A DNA stretch of 64,000 nucleotides from Diabrotica undecimpunctata. Its lineage: Eukaryota; Arthropoda; Insecta; Coleoptera; Chrysomelidae. The notes below the pieces were generated by a model. The model was not told the DNA's origin, did not search any database, and saw only the letters and a program-made list of their open reading frames with translations. The position numbers and the translations under genes are program-made. The stretch is taken from assembly GCF_040954645.1 (NCBI RefSeq), contig NC_092809.1, forward strand, positions 131,677,914 to 131,741,913, written 5' to 3'. Shown here in pieces: positions 1 to 11,996 of this stretch (positions are counted from its first letter, which is position 1; every line of letters starts with the position of its first letter).

Positions 1-1
1 T

Positions 2-1030
2 TCACCCATTCTAAGTAGCTATGTCATGGATGATGTTATCAGTGATTGTATCAGCAATTGCACTTTTTTCATTCCTTTTATTAAAAGATATGTAGATGAT
101 TTAGTTTTGGCACTTCCTAAACACAAAATTCATGAAACAGTCAATATTTTCAACAGTCATAATCAACATATACAATTTACAGTTGAGGAAGAGGTAGATA
201 ATTCTCTACCATTCCTTGACATGAGAATTGTAAGAAATACAGACAATATGTTGAAAACCAGATGGTTCATAAAACCCATATGTAGTAATAGATTTATAAG
301 CTATTACTCTCATCATCCAAATAAGATGAAAATGAACCTTTTTAAGGATTGAATGAATAACAGGATTAAAAGAACGTGTTTTAAAACTTTCTCATCCAGA
401 TTATCTACAAGAAGATCTTCAATTGTTAAAAAATATTCTAATTGAAAACTCTTATTCTCCAAATATGCTACATAGGATGCTTTTTTCTAATATTGGTAAT
501 ATAAATAACTTAACACCATTTTTTGTTAAATCTCAAAACATTGTATCTAACAATCAGAACATCATTCACTACCTTTTATACCATCATTAACACCTAAATT
601 AATACAAACACTAAAGGTTATTGACAATATAAAAATAGCAACAAAGAACATCAAAACTATTTCATCTTTATATTCCAAAACTAAATATCCTATAGACAAA
701 TTTGAAAAAACGAATTTAGTATACAGCATTAGTTGTACTCAGTGTGAGGCTGAATATGTTGGTGAGACCGGAAGAAATCATTCAAATCGTGTTATATCTG
801 ACAAAAGTGATTGCAGAATTAAAAAACCATCTTGTGCTTTGGCAGAGCATGTAATCGATAAAGGCCATATTATGGATTTTGATAACATTAAAATTTTATG
901 TAGTGAAAGTAATAAATTCAAAAGGACTTTTTTGGAAATGGTTTGTATTAGCAAAAGTGATAATAATTTAAACAAAAGATCAGAAATTCAAAATCTAAGC
1001 AAAATTTATAATTATATTCTTTCTTTATAA
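2..1030 (+). pseudogene. Penelope-like element (copy 1): end of reverse transcriptase plus GIY-YIG endonuclease
   Basis: The window opens inside a PLE polyprotein. Near the start the frame reads SPILSSYVMDD, then the RT active-site box RYVDD and the PLE-typical LPFLDM. Past ~350 the reading continues in another frame (LSHPDYLQEDL, about 370-420), and past ~590 in a third. It ends with a GIY-YIG-type nuclease at ~719-1030 (VYSISCTQC, YVGETGR, LAEHV). PLE RTs copy their own RNA and the GIY-YIG domain nicks the target. The upstream part lies outside the window. At least two frame breaks make this copy dead. The order RT then GIY-YIG and the LPFLD motif argue against a LINE. A hammerhead-like fold follows at 1474-1509. 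Confidence 0.87.
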
Positions 1031-1473
1031 TTTATATATAAAACTTGTAAAATGTCACATTTTGATTTAATTTTCCATATATCTGTTACATTTTTTCAGA
1101 CATCTGTCAATGGTGAATAAATCTTCTTTTTTTACTAAACAAAAAAGAATTTTTAAACAAAATTTTATTTTTGGCAATATAATTGTCAAAAATAAAAATT
1201 TTAAGTTGGCATTTATGACATTGAGGCTTATTTGTAATTGGTTGCTATTTTAACTTATTTATAAATTCAATTGTTTTTGTATTAAAAAAATGTTTTCAAA
1301 ATTATACTAAAAATTTCAGAGAAGCATTCATTAGATTAGGACATTTTTATATTAATTATTTTTAAGATGTATTAGCAGCAATTTTTATTTACTAAACTAA
1401 TTTTTATTTGGTAAGTTAACAAAAATTGTTTTTTCTTTCTAGTTCAAACTTGTAAGATATTTTGTCTTTTTTC

Positions 1474-1509
1474 TCTTGATAATAATTGTGAAGACAATTG
1501 AAAGCTCGA
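1474..1509 (+). ncRNA. hammerhead-ribozyme-like motif 1 (downstream of PLE copy 1)
   Basis: Core TTGATAA at 1476-1482, one extra T, then a perfect 6-bp stem II AATTGT/ACAATT with loop GAAG, then GAAA at 1500-1503, a one-pair stem III (GC), then TC as the expected cleavage dinucleotide. Stem I is weak here (CT/GA). C3 and G8 of the canonical core are U and A. PLE terminal repeats are known to carry hammerheads. That this one cleaves is inference. Confidence 0.42.
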
Positions 1510-1530
1510 TATAAAAAAAATAGTTAACCA

Positions 1531-1550
1531 ACAGCCCTTTTATTGACTCC
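1531..1550 (+). repeat. 20-bp element-end sequence shared with 61747-61767
   Basis: CAACAGCCCTTTTATTGAC occurs here and again near 61749 on the same strand. It lies just after the hammerhead-like motif, where a PLE terminal repeat would end. Only this short block is clearly shared, so the element identity of the second copy is uncertain. Confidence 0.5.
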
Positions 1551-3690
1551 AACCCATCCAAAACAGTTATATATATTTATATCACATTTCACGAATTAAA
1601 ACTTTAAAAATAAAACAAGTAATAGTAAAAAAAAGCAAAAAGTGAGGTCTAACTTCTTCAGTTTATCAGTTGTTAAACTGTTACAAAAGAAATGTACAGG
1701 CCAATCCTTCCAAAACACTCATACCCAATAAATTCTTGGTGAATCACAAAGTTGGGCATTTCTTATACTTTGTGACAAACCGTAAAATAAAAAGGAGGTT
1801 GTTAAAAGTCAATTAGTAAGTAAAAATTTCCACCTTATCTACCGCCCACCGAATCAATGTTTACTAGTAACTTCGCATTGTAGAACCAAAATGAATAAAA
1901 AAACCTTTTAATTATTTAATAATTTAACACTTTAACTGGCAGTATAGGTATGTTGTTTTTTATCTCATCATTTGGAAAATAATTAAACTTTTTCATCAAG
2001 CTGCTCTGCGTTATGTAGCGGTAGGTACTGCCAGGTGGATTTTCTCTAAATGGCAAAACATGAAACTTTTATAATTCATTAATAGAAGCTAGTTAAACTT
2101 GCGAAAATCAGCATTTTCGAGCCACATACCAAAGGGAAAACGATATCCCCAGCAGATTATAAAACAAAGTATTTAATGAAACAAAAAAACATAAAGAATG
2201 TTTTCCCAGAATAATCGACAATATCCATCGATGAGAAGAGAAACATGGGAAAGATTTATTTTCTTAGTCACAAAAATTAATCTTTTTCGCTTTTCAAAAA
2301 CGCCAAAGTATTCTCCCTAATTTTTAAGTAGCTATGCATTTTAAATATTTTAAAGGGCTAAATGAGACCTGTCTACCTGAGAAATGAGGGTCAACAGACC
2401 TAATAGAATTTTTAAGTAGCGGACCATTTGCCATCCATATTTATGTCCATTATAAATTAAAAGGTGAAAAAAGGTATCAGCCGAGACACCTGGGCACATT
2501 TTTTATAGCCTTCGCCTACTGTTTCTTTCGGGACGTTTTATTAAAGGGAGGTAGCGACTTAAGATTTTCTTATTACAAAAGTGACAGAATATATTCGATA
2601 GAAAGGGAATGAATGAAAATCATACCAAAACAACTATAGCTGCTTTAATTAAAAAATACTTTCAAGCAAAAAATTTAAGTTTAAATGAAGTGTTCATTTG
2701 GTCATGTTCAATGTCATGCAAATATGGAGAAACATTTCTCCAATATTTAAAGAAGATTCTTTACTAAAAAAGAACTGAAAGATACAATTCACAAATAATT
2801 CCTATAAAGACCGCGTAAGAATGAACACGAAAAATTTTCCAGATATTCTTTTTAAGTTTTTCTCGTATATTGTACACAACAATCGCATTTATTTATAGAT
2901 AATTAATATGCAGTACTATCACACTCATCAAAATGTCACTCAATCAAAATAATGATCAACATGTATAATTAACCACACTATTATCGATGATAAATTCTTT
3001 TCGATAGAAAAACCATGAAGATAACAGTATTGCTACTTACACTCATTTAAATAACAGACAATGCATTTATAATGGCGTATTATAATAATACCGTGGCGTG
3101 GCCGCACGAATGTAATATGACCACAAGATATACTTTTTATATCGGCCAGTAGCTTACAAACATAAATAAAAGAGGTTAATTGATTGGTCTAAACGTGATA
3201 GCTTCTGAATCTAATCAAACAATAACCATCACAGATACAACAATTAAAATTCAGACGTCAAAACACGTAACTCAAAGGATTAAAAATGAAAAGACCGGAA
3301 AAGGAGGCAATCTTGAATACTAATGACATAAGACGGTTCGGAAACATTAAAAAAGAAATCAAAAAGAAATACTTTTACACAACAGTTGGCGATAATAAAT
3401 ACTTGTGTATTATTTTCATCAACAACATGAGACAAAAAGACAATGAAAGCTGATAGAATGTCTACTATTGCTGACAACAGTATTACTAACACATCCTACA
3501 GACAAAACTGTTTTTAAGACTATTTTTGTAATTTTCTGCATTTATGTCATCATGATAATCTTCCGATTTGGCACCTGTTGTAAAAATCAAAAGAGCATTC
3601 AGTTTTGCCATTTGCCCACCACCGTGTATCATAAATCATAACCAACCTACTTCTCTTTGAAATGTTTTTGAATAAACTTTTACTTCCATC
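1551..3690. other. No gene recognised
   Basis: AT-rich DNA with many stops in all frames. The short open frames have no recognisable family. I see no inverted ends, tandem array or convincing exon here. Confidence 0.6.
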
Positions 3691-3700
3691 ATTTGACCAA

Positions 3701-4010
3701 CTATTCGGCGTTTGGCGTACGTTGAGTTCTGTAGTACTTAATATTGTCTAAATACTTAAGACGTAGAGTAAGAATGTCATTTCGTTCCATTAATAAACGT
3801 CGATTATCTTTCGTTTTCTTCCATTTAAATCCCAAACCTTTTACAATCCTGGAGAGAAAACTCACACTTACAGTCCACTCATACGCTTCTTTAAGCCTTT
3901 TCTGCAAAAGTTTCAATTATACACGACAACCTCCTCATGAAGATGGTAAATTGTATTTCTAATGAACTGTTTGTCATAGTGCCTTAAGTCTGTCACAGTT
4001 GCTTTCCGCT
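3701..4010 (-). pseudogene. IS630/Tc1-type (DDE_3) transposase N-terminal relic, copy 1
   Basis: Read on the minus strand this gives a helix-turn-helix segment (SVSFLSRIVKGLGFKWKKT) followed by DNRRLLMERNDI and LKYLDNIKYYR. That pattern precedes the first catalytic Asp in insect IS630-like transposases. A preceding piece (ATVTDLRHYDKQFIRNTIY) lies in another frame across ~3917-4010. The catalytic half is absent. A related and more decayed fragment in the same orientation lies at 13740-13990, so this is a repeated family. Clearly inactive. Confidence 0.68.
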
Positions 4011-4047
4011 TAGCAGGTGTTGTAGCTGCAAATTCTGTACCATACCT

Positions 4048-4340
4048 AGTGATGTTGGGCGTTTCAATGCGAGACAAGATCCCAAACCGTCAGCCACGAC
4101 GAAGCTCAGGAGTGGCTGAAGCCGTAGAGAGAATAGCAACACTGAAGTGGAACTGGGCAGATCACGTTGCTTGAATAACAGATAACAAATGGACAAAGCG
4201 GATACTGGAATGGAGACCAACAGAGAACAGATGATGCCTATTGAAGCAGACACCAACACGTTGGACTGACGATCTAAAACGTTGCCATAGGAATTTGGGT
4301 GCAATAGGCACAAGATCGAAACAGTCCGGGTAGATTATGG
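4048..4340 (+). pseudogene. LINE (RTE-like) C-terminal tail relic
   Basis: The plus strand reads MLGVSMRDKIPN, then RIATLKWNWADHVA, a stop, then KWTKRILEWRPTENR and TRWTDDLKR. This is the usual C-terminal tail of arthropod RTE-type LINE polyproteins (W-x-W-A-G-H-x-A-R ... RP-TRW-DD). It has in-frame stops and lacks RT and endonuclease domains. It abuts the DDE relic at 3701-4010, so the two are separate insertions or a rearrangement. Confidence 0.7.
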
Positions 4341-4449
4341 GCGCGGTCGTTCTTAGAGGTGAGAAATGTAATGAAGAAAAGATACTAAACAACAAAGAAA
4401 GAAATTAAGGAAGAGAACAACTCTTCAAAAAAGAAAGGACGCCACTTAT

Positions 4450-4692
4450 TTAAAAGTTTGAATCCAAAAAAAATCACAGAAATGGAATGCAAATATCATT
4501 ATAATAAAACAGATAAAATTCGCTATATCAACTATATTCATAAATATTAAAATCATAATATATCTTTCTTTAATGGATTAAGTAAATCTTAAAAGTTTAA
4601 AATATGCAAAAGAACAAATACAATTTACCGTTTAGTTAATCCACCTTGGGTTAAACATGTTTAAGCTTGAGACTGTACAAGAATATTAAGTA
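4450..4692. repeat. Interspersed repeat, left half, split by an RTE insertion
   Basis: The block ending in TTTACCGTTTAGTTAATC ... AAACATGTTTAA resembles 38090-38200 (TTTACTGTTTAGTTAATC ... AAACATGTTTAA). After the RTE insertion the repeat seems to resume at 7782 (ACATTAAATATTAA), as it does uninterrupted at ~38192-38290. The element class is unknown. Confidence 0.55.
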
Positions 4693-4700
4693 ACATTAAA

Positions 4701-4706
<6 letters not shown>
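4693..4706. repeat. Target-site duplication, left copy
   Basis: ACATTAAATATTAA here is identical to 7782-7795. The two copies bracket the RTE-like LINE exactly. Confidence 0.85.

Positions 4707-4761
<55 letters not shown>
4707..4761. repeat. (TA)n tail of the RTE-like LINE
   Basis: About 55 bp of pure TA lies between the left TSD and the LINE 3' end (the LINE is on the minus strand). RTE-type LINEs end in short tandem repeats rather than poly(A), so this is probably the element's own tail, possibly expanded. Confidence 0.75.
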
Positions 4762-4762
<1 letters not shown>

Positions 4763-4770
4763 CGGGGATC

Positions 4771-6478
4771 CTACAGCTTCTGCCGCTTCCCGCATTTCGA
4801 TCGCCATCTTTTTCTATCTCTCCAGGTGTCTTCATCAATGGCTATGTCTTTCATGGTTTCCATAACACCTTGTATCCAAGACTTGGCTGGTCTTCCTCGT
4901 TTCCTTCTATTACTTGGATTGTATTCCATAACTCTTTTTGGCCATCTGTTGTCGTCCATCCTCTGTACGTGTCCATACCATATTAACTGTCCATTTTCTA
5001 TTCTTTCAGAAGTTGTGTTTTTCTTCTAATTTCAGAATTAGGTATACGTTCTACTCTTGATATACGGCAAGCTCTTCTCAGGTAGTCCATTTCAACCGTG
5101 TCAACTTTTTTCTTTCCTTTTACTGTCATTTGCCAACATTCTGCTCCATATGTAAGAATGGGCTCTACAATTACTTTGTAGATAGTCATTTTAGTTCTCA
5201 TAGTAGCTTTGTTGGATCAAAGTATCGAATTCAGAATTTGAACACTCTTCCTGCCTTGTTGCACTCTATAGTCTATATCTCGTTCCGTTGTTCCTTTACT
5301 GCAGATAATACTTCCCAAATATTTGTATTCGTAGCACCTTTTCATTTGTCTAATTTCCAAATCCGGGTCTTCGTCTTCACTGCCTATTCGCATATATTCT
5401 GTTTTAGACATATTTAGACTCATCCCTTATTTTTCGTATTCATCTTTGAGCTTTCTAAGCATATAATCTGCATCTTCTTCACAGCTTGCAATTAGTACTT
5501 GATCATCTGCAAAGAACAGCGTTGTCAGATAATGGTTGTTAAGCTTCAACCCCATTCCCGCACATTTTTGTCTCCACTGGTGCAGTGCTTCTTGGATATA
5601 TATTTTGAATAGGGTGGGGGAAAGACAACATCCTTGTCTCAAGCCTTTCGTTACTGTAAATACCCTTGAGAAGTATTTCCTGTTTTTACAGTGCTTTGAG
5701 GACATTTATAGATGTTCAGTATTGCTTTTAGATATGTTTTACTAAGGTCCGTTTTCGTCAAGACACTAAATAAGAGTTTTAAAGGAACTGTATCATAAGC
5801 CTTATCCAGATCTATAAATACCAGATGCGTAGGGAGGTTTCGAGCTGTTCGTTTTTCAATTACTTGTTGAAGGGTAAATGTGTTGTCCACGCACGATCTT
5901 CCTGCTCTGAAGCCGCTTTGTTCTTCAATTTCTTTATACTCCTCTTATATTCTTCTTTTCAATATACGACCATATAACCTTCCCAGCGAGCTAGTTACGC
6001 TAATGCCTCTATAATTTCCGCATTCTTTTCTGTCTCCCTTTTTATAAATGGGGCTAATGTGGGCCAAATTCCAATCGTCTGGAATCGTTTGGCCTTCAAT
6101 TAAGCATTTATTAAAAATATTCACTAAGCTTTCCAAAAGAGCATCCGGTCCATGTTTCACCAACTCGATGGGAATGTCTCCAGGCCCGGGTGTTTTTCCA
6201 TTTTTCATTTGTTTCAATTCTTTTTTCAGTTCTTCTTTGTTTATCTTATGCACCTCTGAGTTTCCTGTCATTAAGATATGGTCAGGTCTTTCCATAAATT
6301 CGTGCCTACTTTCTGTTAATAGCGTTTCGTAATATTTTTCCCACTTTTTATTTTGAATCTGGTTTATATTTCCCTCATCTTTTCTTTCTTTTCTAATACT
6401 TTTTATGAATTTCCAAGCTTGTGTCACTTTGGTTCCTCCTAAGCATCGGTCCATCTCTTCGCATTTTTCTTCCCACAT
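4771..6478 (-). pseudogene. RTE-like reverse transcriptase and C-terminal region
   Basis: Minus-strand reading in order: KNGKTPGPGDIPIE and IYKKGDRKECGNYRGI (RT domains 0-2), FIDLDKAYDTVP (catalytic Asp block A), GLRQGCCLSPTLFKIYI (block B), LFFADDQVLIAS (FADD catalytic box), YKYLGSIICSKG, LTYGAECWQ, and the tail MDDNRWPKRVMEY ... RGRPAKSW. The catalytic FADD is intact. The chain is broken across several frames, for example between 5890 and 5945, near 5425, and near 5210. The product would copy the element's RNA at a nicked chromosomal site. It resembles LINE RTs often annotated as endonuclease-reverse transcriptase. Confidence 0.85.
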
Positions 6479-7640
6479 TTCGTTTTTTCTTTTAGTGACT
6501 TCCTTCTTTGCTTCCCTGTTGAGTCTGCTGTAAATTTTACGGTCTTCTGAGTCTTTCGTGGATAGCCATGTTTGATAAGCTTTTTTTTGTCTTTAATTAA
6601 TTTTCCTACTTCTTCGTTCCACCACTCAGGATTTTTTCTTTTGTCAGCTTGTTCGTACCCCAATGCCTCTTTGGCCGCCTGATGAATGCAATTTTTTATA
6701 TCTTGACATTCTTTTTCGGCTGTTTCTCTTCGAGTTAAGTGAGTTAGTTTTGAGGCTAGTCTAAGTTTGTAGAGGAATTGTACTGATTCTTGTTTGAGGC
6801 TATCAATATTATATCTTATCTTTGTGGAAGCTGCTCCCTTCTCCTGTTCAATTTTGTTCTTGTTTACTTTTCTGTAGTGTATGGTTATTTTTGCGACCAC
6901 CATATAGTGGTCAGATCCGCATTCGGCACCACGATACACCTTTACGTCATTTTTTTGGAGCCTTTTGTTTTCTGGTTGGATGAGATAGTCGATTATAGAT
7001 TTTATCTTTTTCTTTGGTTGTTCCCAGGTAAATTTATGTATATCTTTGTGCTGATAAAATCCATTCATTATTTTAAGCTTTAATGTTTCACAAAGATCAA
7101 TGAGTCGCTCTCCGTTGTTGTTTATTTTGTCTTCACCATATCTTCCTACCACATTGTCTTATAATTTTTTGCCTACCCGAGCATTGAAATCTCCTAATAG
7201 GCATATTTCTTTGGATCGGTTTACATGGGTCAACACGTCAAGCAATTTGTCATAGAATTCATCCTTAACTTTTGTATCAGAATCGTCACTAGGAGCATAA
7301 TATACTCCTATTATAACTATCGTCTCCCCATGTTTCTCAAGATCCATCATAATGATATGCTCGTCTATTTCTTCCTAACTCTTGATATTGTTTTTGAGTT
7401 TTGTATGCACGGATATAGACACACCTCTTTTTGCTCTTAATGATTTTTCAACTCCACTGTATAAATAATGAATATAGTCGTTCTTGATTTCATTTCCCTT
7501 TCCTTTCTTTTTTGTTTCTGTAAGAACGCATATGTCTATTTGTTGTCGTTCTAATTCTTGAAAAACTTAAGTTTCCTTGGTTCTTAGACCTTGTACATTC
7601 CATGTGGCCAATCTCATAGTCCTTTTTCGTAGCAGTCGTC
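6439..7640 (-). pseudogene. RTE-like LINE endonuclease (AP-endonuclease fold)
   Basis: The minus-strand frame starts at MRLATWNVQGLR (7617 downwards), the classic first motif of LINE endonucleases. It continues through TETKKKGKGN, IIGVYYAPSDD, LLGDFNARVG (catalytic Asn/Asp), FTWEQPKKKIKSIIDYL and GSDHYMVVAKI (catalytic Asp-His). In-frame stops occur near 7375 and 7160, and a frame change near 7565. The domain would nick the target to prime reverse transcription. All main motifs are still readable, so the copy is not ancient. Confidence 0.85.
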
Positions 7641-7781
7641 GTCTTTTGTTTCCGTCCTTATTCCGAGGCTCTTGATCGCAATTTTTAGCAAATAACTTTT
7701 TTCTAGAAGAAGGGGTGCTGGCCCATCGTTCAAACCCCCAGACTTGGAGGACCAGGATTTGTGAAGAGTATGTAGTAAATG

Positions 7782-7795
7782 ACATTAAATATTAA
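7782..7795. repeat. Target-site duplication, right copy
   Basis: Identical to 4693-4706 (ACATTAAATATTAA). It marks the 5' end of the minus-strand LINE. Confidence 0.85.
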
Positions 7796-9690
7796 ACAAT
7801 AATAAAAAATAATGAAATGTGCACTGTTTTAATATGAAATTTTGAGCATTGTTTTTTTTTGCTTTTTGTATTTGTAATTTTCTTAAGATGTAACGATTAC
7901 ACTATCAAAAAGAATTAAAATACTGTTATAAAATAATACCTCAATCAACTATGGGAGCTTATGGTCTATGCTTCGCCTAGCTCAGTCTCTTAAGTGTAAA
8001 TCCGTCTTGTCTTAAACTATGAATTAAACAATGAAAATTCAGTTGGTAACAAATAAAAGAATGAATTAACTAATTATATTTATTTAGCATAAAGCAAAAT
8101 AATGATACTTAGTTTGCACAAGCAAACCCTGTCTATAGCTTTACAATAAAATGAAATGATACTTATGGCATCGATGGGTTGCTTGCTTCTGTATAGTATG
8201 TTGTTGCCTCCAGATTATGTGAGTAGATCTTAGGTGTTTGCCCTTTGAGTGGTCTTGAAGACAGCTACAGTTTAGTTGGTTGGTTTTAAATGTGGTTAAT
8301 CCATCGTTTTATTTAATAAACTATCCCATAGACCCAAAGAGATTTCTGCAGACCATAAAAAATGAACTTTATTTCATATTTCATTCTTTAATTAATTTCA
8401 ACTACATTTAAACTACTGAAATAGTGTGGACTTAAGACAAAAGTTGTGACTACAATGAAGTATATCACAGATGCCATAGAACATATGTCTATGATGGAAT
8501 TAGCTCTTCTGTCAAAATAGAACAGAATATTTAGTTTACCGGACAGAAAGAGAGAGAGCGCCAACTGTTTTTTGAAGAAAAAATGGTAAAAAAAGAAACT
8601 GAAGGTTAAGGAATTGATAAATTAATAAAAAAATTAAAATAAAATAATTATTTAAATATAAATTAATAAAGATGGAACGTTTATAACGTTACAAAGAAAT
8701 AACTTCACTTCAATAATATTTACGTGTGTTCACAGGCAATTAAAAGAATTTTTGAAGCCAAGTAATCTTGTCCTGATATCTAATTTGTTTGTATATATTT
8801 TACTGTATTTATTTTATTGAATGATTTGCATTTGAAATGAGCTTTTTGTATACAGCGAATTGCAGAACAATTGAATTACTATAAATTTCTTTGAGTCGCG
8901 CAATTTCTCTATGATTACGTCTTTGCCGTCTCCATCACTTAATAGATAGGAAAATGGCGAAGAATGTTCACAACTTTGTCTTTACATAATATAACATAAA
9001 TCCTATTTTATCATCAATTAAATATTCGTTTACCATCCTTCTCTCAGATGTAACCTTAGCTCCTGTCAAGTCGTAACGTTAAGAAAAAATAACTTGCAAG
9101 AAACATCCTAGTCTTTGTTTACATGATTTATATGTTTACTAAGAACCGCACAGCTGTGTATTACGCTAATCACAAATCACAATTATCGTAGAAAACAGAC
9201 ACAGAAAATAATGTTCTCAAACATAAAATGAACGTCGAGTAATTAAAAAAATCGCCAGCAATTATGTAAAATGCTTATTATTTCATCAAGTCTTCCTGTA
9301 ATTAAATCAGAATTTGTTGTGTCGCAAATTTATTGCACTTTGTACATTTTACAGATTTATTATGAAATATTTTGATGTTTTTTAATAACATCATGTCACT
9401 GAGTTAATAAAGGAAATTATGTTACAACAATAAGTTTTCGACAGATGTATTTCAACAGTGTCTTAATATTTGGGAATAAATAATAAAAATCAGAATAAGC
9501 AAAATCTGGCCAATAGGGAGGATGTTTCACAATTCATATCCGATTTTTGTCTGTCTATTTCATATAGGTACTGCCCCATTAAATACTTTTTGATGGACGC
9601 CTACATTCTTAGTTAATCTTATTTTTCCTTAGATATTTTGTCCTATATTTGCTGTGTTTCTTCTTTAAGCACCGTCTTGTTTAAGAAGGT
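7796..9690. other. No gene recognised
   Basis: AT-rich, stop-dense DNA. The first ~130 bases may be the right half of the interspersed repeat split by the LINE. I see no further coding motif. Confidence 0.55.
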
Positions 9691-9717
9691 TGGATATCAG
9701 GTCGAGGACACTCGACA

Positions 9718-9826
9718 CTAAGGAGTAAGCAGATTGAGACCTCAGTGCCGTTTGACGGTTCTTGTATTTATACGGAACAAGATACTGGTATGTCAAGAGT
9801 GAGGGGAGTAAGCAGATTGAGACCCC
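9718..9826 (+). repeat. Direct repeat, two copies ~83 bp apart
   Basis: The phrase GAGTAAGCAGATTGAGACC occurs at about 9723 and again near 9806, each followed by different sequence. It immediately precedes hammerhead-like motif 2, so it may belong to a PLE terminal repeat. Confidence 0.5.
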
Positions 9827-9848
9827 AAATTCGAATAGAACCATATCC

Positions 9849-9888
9849 CTCTTGATAATGGCTACAAAATGTGTGCCGAAACGTCGAG
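9849..9888 (+). ncRNA. hammerhead-ribozyme-like motif 2 (upstream of PLE copy 2)
   Basis: Stem I is CTC/GAG (9849-9851 with 9886-9888). Core TTGATAA spans 9852-9858, then one extra T, stem II GGC/GCC, GAAA at 9878-9881, a one-pair stem III (CG) and the expected cleavage dinucleotide TC. As in motifs 1, 3 and 4, C3 and G8 are replaced by U and A. Stem II is only three pairs with a long loop. Function is inferred from fold and position. Confidence 0.45.
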
Positions 9889-9929
9889 TTTTAAATTCTC
9901 AACGCGGTTCTTTCCGAGAACTTGGTAAT

Positions 9930-10420
<491 letters not shown>

Positions 10421-10803
10421 AATAAAGATTTACTTTTACATATACACACGATAATACACCTACATGCAAAACATGTTGCATACCATCAAGACAGGTTTAA
10501 TATACTACTTCCATTAATAAAACATGAAGAACACCTAATTACATTTTAATCGTACTATTTTTGTTTTTTCTTTCTGTTCTATATGGATCAGTTAAAACAC
10601 ACCATTAAAAGATGTCACAAACGAATTACTATCGTTAACTAAATTTTAAAATGTATTTTGTTCAATATTTTATATGTTATATTTTATATGTGTGTTATTA
10701 ATGTTGAGTGTCATAGCTTTATATAAATAATCTCAACGACTAGTAAGTTGCACTGACAATTTGTGATATATTGTAAATATTTACACATTCTTCTAATTAC
10801 AGT

Positions 10804-10841
10804 GTCTTGAAAAAGGAATAAAACAATTCGGAAAGCTAGAC
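10804..10841 (+). ncRNA. hammerhead-ribozyme-like motif 3 (downstream of PLE copy 2)
   Basis: Stem I GTC/GAC (10804-10806 with 10839-10841), core TTGAAAA (10807-10813), one extra A, stem II GAAT/ATTC with a G-G mismatch at its base, GAAA (10831-10834), one-pair stem III (GC) and TA at the expected cleavage site. It has the same U3/A8 core as motifs 1, 2 and 4, and the same distance class (a few hundred bases) from the GIY-YIG stop. Confidence 0.42.
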
Positions 10842-10948
10842 CAAAAGCCAAAAGAGTGTTTCTCTAACATCCCGGCCAAACTTTCTGACTGCAGACCTAA
10901 TAAACTGTGTTGTTTGTTTATATCGACAGTCACTAATATCCAGTATTT

Positions 10949-10950
<2 letters not shown>

Positions 10951-11021
<71 letters not shown>
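10951..11021. repeat. (TA)n microsatellite, ~71 bp
   Basis: Pure TA run about 110 bp after hammerhead-like motif 3. With 9934-10026 it brackets PLE copy 2 on both sides. Confidence 0.97.
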
Positions 11022-11024
<3 letters not shown>

Positions 11025-11990
11025 ATAATTTCTATAGATATATATTATTAAAGGCCTTTACACGTTTTCTCAATCACAAATTATTGGAAATAACTTTTGA
11101 AAAAATGAAAGAAAATTATAAATGTTATAAGGTATAAATAAAAAAAGATTAGATAATATCATACATAAAAATAACCATGTATTGTAATTATATCATCACT
11201 CGAAATAATTGCAGTTGATATAAGCATAGCTCTTGCTTAGAAAATATTCAGATTAATCGTTCATCTGATTACTAAGATTAAGTGGATCTAAGCACGCGGG
11301 GATTTGAATAGTAAAGAATATTAAATCAATCAATCATAATTCATGTAGTTAAATTTAATTAATTATTTTCTCTTGTAATCGATTTCAATCACGTTGATAG
11401 CGAATTCTAGGAAGTACTTAGGTAGGAAAGTCCAATAAATCATATGTATTATATATAACTTAATTGCATGTGATTAGAAACCACATCATCTACATATTTA
11501 AAGAGGGTAAGTTAATGATTATTACATATTACATATAAAAATCAATCAATTGTAAAAGTATATGCAACTGCCGGTGAACCACTAACAACAGATATTTTGA
11601 GAGTTTTCTCAACGATACGACTTTTCTACAGTTCACTATAACAATATAAAAATATTGTTCTTTACTATTTCTGGCATTCGGTTTCTTAATTTTCTGCGCG
11701 AATTACACTAATTCAAGTTAGCTGTGAATTCGAGAAAAACGTTAAATTTTTTACTATGTACTTTTTAAAAGTTCTTTAGGATGGACAACCTATACGGTAT
11801 TTTCGTTTAATTGACCTCACATTGATTGACACCTCCCATTACAACCTCCCGAAATAACCCCAAAAGAAAATCTCTTCCCGAGGATACTCGGTAGGAATAT
11901 TAGGATAATAGAGAGCGTTTATGGAAACCTGCAATTAGGGAGGCCAAACCAACATTTGGAAAATAAAGGGAGAGAATGAGGACTGTCATC
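11022..11990. other. No gene recognised
   Basis: AT-rich, stop-dense DNA without a recognisable element end or exon. Confidence 0.55.
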
Positions 11991-11996
11991 GAAATA

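Larger units (their letters stand above)
4707..7781 (-). mobile_element. RTE-like non-LTR retrotransposon, near full coding length
   Basis: A ~3.07-kb minus-strand LINE bounded by a 14-bp TSD (4693-4706 and 7782-7795). It contains an apurinic-type endonuclease, an RT and a C-terminal tail in the right order, and ends in (TA)n. Several stops and frame breaks inactivate it. The TSD is still perfect while the coding region is broken, so insertion is fairly recent or the site happened to be spared. It landed inside an older interspersed repeat that is intact elsewhere (38090-38290). Confidence 0.88.
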
